9,476 nt of DNA. It comes from a bacterium. Its GTDB lineage: Bacteria; Spirochaetota; Spirochaetia; Treponematales; Rectinemataceae. The position numbers and the translations under genes were made by a program. Shown here in pieces: positions 6,195 through 9,476 of this stretch. Every line of letters begins with the position of its first letter. Within the stretch, counting starts at the first letter, position 1. Below the pieces are notes generated by a model. The model ran no database searches and had not been told where the DNA came from. It saw only the letters and a list, made by a program, of their open reading frames with translations. The DNA is taken from positions 1-9,476 of the forward strand of contig JAKALZ010000053.1 in assembly GCA_021813065.1 (NCBI GenBank), in the 5' to 3' direction.

Positions 6195-7151
6195 CTATTG
6201 AAGATCGCCGTAATACTTCATGTACTGGACGCGCTCGTACATCGCGGGCGCGCGCGAGCTCGCCTGACTCATACGTCCTCGGAATGCGTCGACACTCTCG
6301 AATCGGTGCGCCTGCATCCACTCGCCGAGCCTGTCTTTCATGGCTGAAATAACCGACTCGGGCTGTCGCCGGAATGCCGAAACCACTTCGACGCCCGTCG
6401 CGCCCGCGAGCAGCATTTTCACCACGTCGTCGCCGCTCTGCACGCCGGTGGACGCGAAGAGCGGAAGCCCCGTTGTGCCATGCAGGAGGCTTATCCAGCG
6501 CAACGGATGCGCCATCTCTTCGTGGCCGCTGTAGAACGCGCCCTGTGTGAGCGCCATCTTTTCAATATCGAAATCGATTGAGTATGGGCGATTGAAGAGC
6601 ACCGCCGCGCTCGCGCCCGCGCGTTCGAGGTCGCGCACGGCCTGGGCGATATCTGAGTGGTAATAGCCGATCTTCGCGATGAGAGGGATACGGATTCTGG
6701 ATTTCACCGCGCGCACGATCGCGCCGAGGTCCTGGGCGCGCAGGGCGAAGATGTTGAGCTGGAGCGCATCGGCGCCGGCTGCCTCAAGGTCTGAGGCGAA
6801 GGCGGTCCACTCTCCTTCGGACGCGCAGTTGATGCTCGCGATAACCGGCACGCCCGTTTCCTGCTTCGCCGCGCGGATCAGCGCGACATACTCCGCGAGG
6901 CTGTGTTTTCGCTCGTAATAGCCGATATAGTCGTCGATCTCATCGAGGCCGTAGATCACGCCGCCCTTGTTCGCCTCGGCGCGGGAAGCCATCAGAATCT
7001 GCTCCTCGAAGAGCGACTTGAGCACGATGCCGCCTACCCCTGCCGCCGATAATTTCTTTATGCTATCAATATTTCCAGTGAGAGCCGAACTGCCGGCAAT
7101 GATGGGATTAGGGAAGGAGAGACCGAATTCGCAGACCTCAAACGCTGCCAT
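6195..7151 (-). CDS. Dihydroorotate dehydrogenase-like FMN protein of unknown substrate
   Basis: This 318-residue protein has the FMN-binding TIM-barrel pattern of the class 1 DHOD superfamily, in the divergent dihydroorotate dehydrogenase-like branch (PRK07565 type). Seen: FGLSFPNPIIAGSSALTG (9-26), VLKSLFEEQI (43-52) with Lys45 likely at the flavin, IASINC (104-109), LQLNI (130-134), LIAKIGYY (157-164) with Lys160, VLFNR (184-188), FASTGVQSGDDVVKMLLAGA (232-251) for phosphate binding, and a C-terminal FRGRMSQ (290-296). In true class 1A enzymes the sequence after LN is SCPNV with the catalytic Cys; here it is IFALRAQ, so pyrimidine synthesis is unlikely. There is no signal peptide or membrane span, so it is cytoplasmic. 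The start has AAGGAGG 7 nt upstream. It is the first gene of the Mrp/Mbx-like operon and is probably co-transcribed with it. The substrate and any link to the complex are unknown. Confidence 0.85.
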   Translation of the reverse strand: MAAFEVCEFGLSFPNPIIAGSSALTGNIDSIKKLSAAGVGGIVLKSLFEEQILMASRAEANKGGVIYGLDEIDDYIGYYERKHSLAEYVALIRAAKQETGVPVIASINCASEGEWTAFASDLEAAGADALQLNIFALRAQDLGAIVRAVKSRIRIPLIAKIGYYHSDIAQAVRDLERAGASAAVLFNRPYSIDFDIEKMALTQGAFYSGHEEMAHPLRWISLLHGTTGLPLFASTGVQSGDDVVKMLLAGATGVEVVSAFRRQPESVISAMKDRLGEWMQAHRFESVDAFRGRMSQASSRAPAMYERVQYMKYYGDLQ

Positions 7152-7179
7152 CTGTGTGCCTCCTTGAGATGGATGGCAG
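7145..7179 (-). repeat. Inverted repeat around the first start codon of the operon
   Basis: CTGCCATC (7145-7152) and GATGGCAG (7172-7179) are perfect 8-bp complements separated by 19 nt. In the minus-strand transcript the start codon AUG would lie in the 3' arm, and the AAGGAGG (7165-7159) in the loop. The predicted transcription start falls near 7172-7176, so part of the 5' arm may not be transcribed. The repeat could be chance. Confidence 0.4.
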
Positions 7180-7181
7180 AT

Positions 7182-7209
7182 AGTATATCATATTATATAA
7201 ATATTTCAA
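7182..7209 (-). promoter_or_regulatory. Sigma70-type promoter of the flavoprotein-Mrp operon
   Basis: On the minus strand TTGAAA (7209-7204) is followed after 16 nt by TATACT (7187-7182), each 5/6 to consensus. A TG one base before the -10 (TGATATACT) adds an extended -10 element. The DNA upstream to about 7250 is almost pure A/T and could act as an UP element. The expected start of transcription is near 7172-7176, giving a leader of only about 20-25 nt before the ATG at 7151. A weaker alternative is TTGAGT with TATAAT 19 nt downstream, further upstream. Confidence 0.65.
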
Positions 7210-7230
7210 TATAAAAAATTATAAATATTT
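7196..7230. repeat. Two copies of an 11-bp AT-rich repeat upstream of the operon
   Basis: TATAAATATTT occurs at 7196-7206 and 7220-7230, 24 bp apart, in the AT island between the aminotransferase terminator and the operon promoter. The downstream copy (7196-7206) partly covers the -35 hexamer. The rest of 7210-7278 is AT-rich with no open frame. In DNA of this composition a repeat like this may be chance. Confidence 0.5.
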
Positions 7231-7278
7231 AAAGAGCAATATACTCAAGAATATCGCCATGATTATTCATTGTAGCGT

Positions 7279-7309
7279 AAAAAATAAGGCCGCCCACTCG
7301 TGGACGGCC
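7279..7309 (-). terminator. Intrinsic terminator of the aminotransferase gene
   Basis: In the minus-strand RNA GGCCGUCCAC (7309-7300) pairs with GUGGGCGGCC (7297-7288) across a very short loop, followed by UUAUUUUUU. The single non-Watson-Crick position is a G-U wobble on the minus strand but a C-A mismatch on the plus strand, which supports minus-strand use. It lies about 90 nt after the aminotransferase stop. Confidence 0.85.
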
Positions 7310-7396
7310 CCCTGTTCACGCGGATGACAGGTGGTAATGTGCCAGTGTTTCGCCTCGATCGCGGCGTGGCGCGGCACCTTCCGCCCCACTCCGCCT

Positions 7397-8593
7397 TTAG
7401 CGCACCCTGTGCCCCGATTTTTCCCACCGGTCCTTGAGCTCGAGCAGTTTTTCGCCTGCGGCCACAAGCGTTTCATCCTTCTTCGCGAAGTGGAATCGAA
7501 TAAAACGATCCTCGAAATCTTTGAAGAAGCTCGAGCCGGGCACGGCCGCCAGGCCCGCGTGCGCCGCCATCCACTCGCAGAAGGCGGTGTCGCTCTTCGC
7601 GCCAAACTCGCTGATGTCGATGAGGATATAGTAGGCACCCTGAGGCTTCACGTACGAGAGTCCCGCGCGCTCGAGGTACGAGAGAAAGAGTTCGCGTTTG
7701 CCATGATATGTCTCGGCGAGCTCCTTATAATACGCGTCTTCGAAATTGAGCGCGGTAACGGCCGCCTCTTGAAGCGGCGCGGCCGCTCCCACCGTAAGAA
7801 AATCGTGCACCTTCCGAATGCCGTCGGTCACCGCCGCGGGCGCGATGGTATAGCCGAGACGCCAACCGGTGATCGAATACGTCTTCGAGAGCGAACCGCA
7901 GCTAATCGTCCGCTCGAACATGCCGGGAAGAGAGGCGAAGTACGTGTGCTCGAATGGCGCGTACACAATGTGCTCGTACACTTCATCGGTAATGACGAAG
8001 GCGTCATAGCGTTCGGCGAGCGCCGCGATCGTTTCAAGTTCACCGCGTGTAAACACCTTGCCCGTCGGATTCGCTGGGTTGCAGAGGATGAGCGCCTTGG
8101 CTCCAGCTTGAAACGCGGCCTCGAGTTCGCTGGGGTCGAAAATGAAATTGTGCGCGACAGAGGCATCGGGGCGCAACGGAACGCAGATCGGTTCGGCTCC
8201 CGATAGGATCGCGTCCGCGAGATAGTTCTCATAAAAAGGAGAGAAAACGATGACCTTGTCGCCAGGATCAACCGCGGTCATCACCGCTGCCATCATCGCT
8301 TCGGTTCCGCCGCATGTGACCGTGATGTCCTTGTCGGGATCGATCGGCAGTCCCATGAAGCGCCGCTGCTTTGCCGCCAGCGCCTCGCGGAAGTTCTGCG
8401 CTCCCCAGGTCACCGCATATTGGTGCGGCCCCGCGAGCGCGACGTTCGCGGCAGCGTGCAAAAGCTCGGCGGGCGGATCGAAGTCAGGAAAACCCTGCGA
8501 CAGATTGATCGCGCCATGACGAAGCGCGACGCGTGTCATGCGGCGAATGACCGACTCTCCAAAAGACCTTGATTTAGCGCTGATAACCGGCAT
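7397..8593 (-). CDS. PLP-dependent aminotransferase, class I/II (YbdL/KAT-like)
   Basis: This 398-residue fold-type I enzyme transfers an amino group between an amino acid and a 2-oxo acid using pyridoxal phosphate. Seen: INLSQGFPDFDPP (29-41), the N-terminal signature of the YbdL/kynurenine aminotransferase group; GGTEA (95-99) for cofactor phosphate; CNPANPTGK (171-179) with Asn175; TDEVYEH (202-208) with Asp203 and Tyr206; SLSKTYSITGWRLGY (234-248) with the Schiff-base Lys237; and FIRFHFAKK (364-372) with Arg366 for the substrate carboxylate. All key residues are present and the length is normal. The group includes methionine, glutamine and kynurenine aminotransferases; the exact substrate cannot be read from sequence. 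The ATG at 8593 follows GGAGG and begins a few residues before the family core. The open frame reaches 8725, but that extension crosses a promoter and a terminator. The gene is monocistronic, with its own promoter and terminator. Confidence 0.93.
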   Translation of the reverse strand: MPVISAKSRSFGESVIRRMTRVALRHGAINLSQGFPDFDPPAELLHAAANVALAGPHQYAVTWGAQNFREALAAKQRRFMGLPIDPDKDITVTCGGTEAMMAAVMTAVDPGDKVIVFSPFYENYLADAILSGAEPICVPLRPDASVAHNFIFDPSELEAAFQAGAKALILCNPANPTGKVFTRGELETIAALAERYDAFVITDEVYEHIVYAPFEHTYFASLPGMFERTISCGSLSKTYSITGWRLGYTIAPAAVTDGIRKVHDFLTVGAAAPLQEAAVTALNFEDAYYKELAETYHGKRELFLSYLERAGLSYVKPQGAYYILIDISEFGAKSDTAFCEWMAAHAGLAAVPGSSFFKDFEDRFIRFHFAKKDETLVAAGEKLLELKDRWEKSGHRVR

Positions 8594-8615
8594 AGAACCT
8601 CCAAAGGAATTCGAT

Positions 8616-8644
8616 ACTATGCACAGTAACAGCGTGCGTGTCAA
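8616..8644 (-). promoter_or_regulatory. Sigma70-type promoter of the aminotransferase gene
   Basis: On the minus strand a perfect TTGACA (8644-8639) is followed after 17 nt by CATAGT (8621-8616, 4/6 to TATAAT); TAGTAT two bases further is an alternative -10. Transcription would start near 8609, leaving a leader of about 16 nt that contains the GGAGG (8602-8598) of the gene. The -35 sits just 3 nt beyond the T-tract of the upstream terminator. Confidence 0.6.
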
Positions 8645-8647
8645 TGC

Positions 8648-8682
8648 AAAAAAAAGGAGAGCCGCCTGCCGGGGCAGCTCTC
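8648..8682 (-). terminator. Intrinsic terminator of the oppF-type gene
   Basis: In the minus-strand RNA GAGAGC (8682-8677) pairs with GCUCUC (8662-8657), extended after one mismatch by three more G-C pairs, and is followed by a run of eight U (8655-8648). It lies about 70 nt after the stop of the transporter ATPase, so that gene ends its operon here. Confidence 0.85.
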
Positions 8683-8754
8683 GCTGATATTCAAAATCGC
8701 GGGCGGCGTCATGCGCACGCAGCACGTCGCATCGCTAAGAAACGCGGCGCCGAA

Positions 8755-9476
8755 TCACTCCGGCTTGTGGTACAGGAAGCACGAAACCTGGTGGCCGGAT
8801 TCGGTTTCCTGAAGTCTTGGCCTGGAAGTCTTACAGATATCCATGTGCTTGGGACAGCGGTCGTAGAAGTTGCATCCAGGACGCTGCTTGTCGGGCGATG
8901 GAACATCGCCGGTCAAGATGATGCGATGGCGCTTCGCCTCAATCTTGGGATCGGGGATCGGCGCGGCGGAAAGCAGGGCCTCGGTATAGGGGTGCAGCGG
9001 CCTCTTGTAGAGGTCGTTCGCGTCCGCGATCTCGACAATGAGACCGAGGTACATCACCGCCACCCTCGTCGAGATGTACTTGATGACCGAGAGATCGTGG
9101 GCGATAAAAAGGTAGGTCAGCCCGAACTCGTCCTGAAGGTCTTTAAAGAGGTTGAGAATCTGCGATTGGATCGAGACGTCGAGCGCGGAGACCGGCTCAT
9201 CGCAGAGAATGAGTTCAGGGTTGAGCGCGAGCGCGCGCGCGATGCCGATGCGCTGGCGCTGGCCACCGGAAAATTCATGGGGATAACGGTTCTTGAAGAA
9301 GCGGGAAAGTCCCACTTTTTCCATGAGCTGCTCGACGCGGTCGTCGAGGTCCTGCTTGGACATCTCGATGAGCCCGTTTTTCTTGAAAATCCGTATAGGC
9401 TCGGCGATGATGTCGCCCGAGGTCATGCGCGGGTTCAGCGACGCGTAGGGATCCTGGAAAACCATCTGCATATTCT
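8755..9476 (-). CDS. oppF: Oligopeptide/dipeptide ABC transporter ATPase, C-terminal part
   Basis: The gene enters from the right edge and only the last 239 codons are visible; the Walker A region is outside. It is the second ATPase type (OppF/DppF) of a peptide importer, hydrolysing ATP on the cytoplasmic side. Counting from the Met at 9471: Q-loop with [12 protein letters not shown] (5-16), signature [14 protein letters not shown] (68-81), Walker B LILCDEP (87-93) with DVSIQSQ (98-104), H-loop [10 protein letters not shown] (123-132), and the Opp/Dpp C-terminal extension with [16 protein letters not shown] (160-175). Near the end, Cys200, Cys206, Cys213 and Cys231 form the four-cysteine pattern usual in this extension, which in some family members binds an iron-sulfur cluster. 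[12 protein letters not shown] and the C-terminal form suggest OppF/DppF rather than OppD/DppD. The upstream transporter genes should lie to the right of the window. A terminator follows. Confidence 0.92.
   Translation of the reverse strand, partial: NMQMVFQDPYASLNPRMTSGDIIAEPIRIFKKNGLIEMSKQDLDDRVEQLMEKVGLSRFFKNRYPHEFSGGQRQRIGIARALALNPELILCDEPVSALDVSIQSQILNLFKDLQDEFGLTYLFIAHDLSVIKYISTRVAVMYLGLIVEIADANDLYKRPLHPYTEALLSAAPIPDPKIEAKRHRIILTGDVPSPDKQRPGCNFYDRCPKHMDICKTSRPRLQETESGHQVSCFLYHKPE

Noticed and set aside
6195..7151. Annotation of the flavoprotein as pyrD (dihydroorotate dehydrogenase)
   Set aside because: The catalytic Cys loop after the conserved LN is missing, and the sequence fits the DHOD-like branch better than class 1A, 1B or 2 enzymes.
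8594..8725. Upstream extension of the aminotransferase to an ATG at 8725
   Set aside because: It would read through the oppF terminator and the aminotransferase promoter. The ATG at 8593 has GGAGG and fits the family N-terminus.
1..9476. CRISPR arrays, tRNA or rRNA genes, insertion sequences, attachment sites
   Set aside because: I saw no regularly spaced repeats, no cloverleaf or rRNA-like segments, no transposase or integrase motifs, and no terminal inverted repeats. The window reads as ordinary chromosomal operons.

Overview
All recognisable genes lie on the minus strand, so transcription runs right to left. The coding DNA is moderately GC-rich, apart from one very AT-rich island at about 7180-7260. 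Genes are tightly packed with strong AGGAGG-type ribosome binding sites. The content (an Mrp/Mbh-type ion-pumping respiratory module, an Opp/Dpp peptide transporter, a stand-alone aminotransferase) suggests a fermentative, probably anaerobic bacterium. Individual proteins feel spirochaete-like to me, but that is an impression and not a demonstrated assignment.

Right part (7279-9476): first the 3' end of an oligopeptide/dipeptide ABC transporter ATPase (OppF/DppF type), cut by the window edge and closed by an intrinsic terminator. A short, well-formed promoter follows immediately and drives a complete PLP-dependent aminotransferase of the YbdL/kynurenine-aminotransferase type. That gene has its own terminator.

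AT-rich island (about 7180-7260): this carries a strong candidate promoter (TTGAAA, 16 nt, TATACT with extended -10) and two copies of an 11-bp AT-rich repeat. It appears to drive everything to its left.

Left part (1-7151): a ten-gene operon, mostly coupled by 4-8 nt overlaps. The order is: dihydroorotate-dehydrogenase-like flavoprotein, MrpE, MrpF, MrpG, DUF4040/MbhD-like protein, MbhE-MrpB fusion, MrpC, MrpD, a second larger NuoL/MrpD-like subunit (H'), and a NuoH/HyfC/MbhM-like subunit cut by the left edge. There is no full-length MrpA. From MrpE onward this is the order of the archaeal Mbx/Mbs (membrane-bound sulfane reductase) operon, A-B-C-D-F-G-H-H'-M-J-K-L-N, up to M. The window therefore most likely holds the membrane half of an Mrp-linked, ferredoxin-oxidising respiratory complex and not a stand-alone Mrp Na+/H+ antiporter. 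The missing J, K, L and N genes, which decide whether it reduces protons, sulfane sulfur or something else, should lie just beyond position 1.

The most unusual points are the unknown flavoprotein leading the operon, and charged-residue changes in both antiporter-like subunits. The canonical TM7 lysine reads as Glu in both, the TM8 position is Glu in MrpD and Arg in H', and the TM12 lysine is Val in H'.
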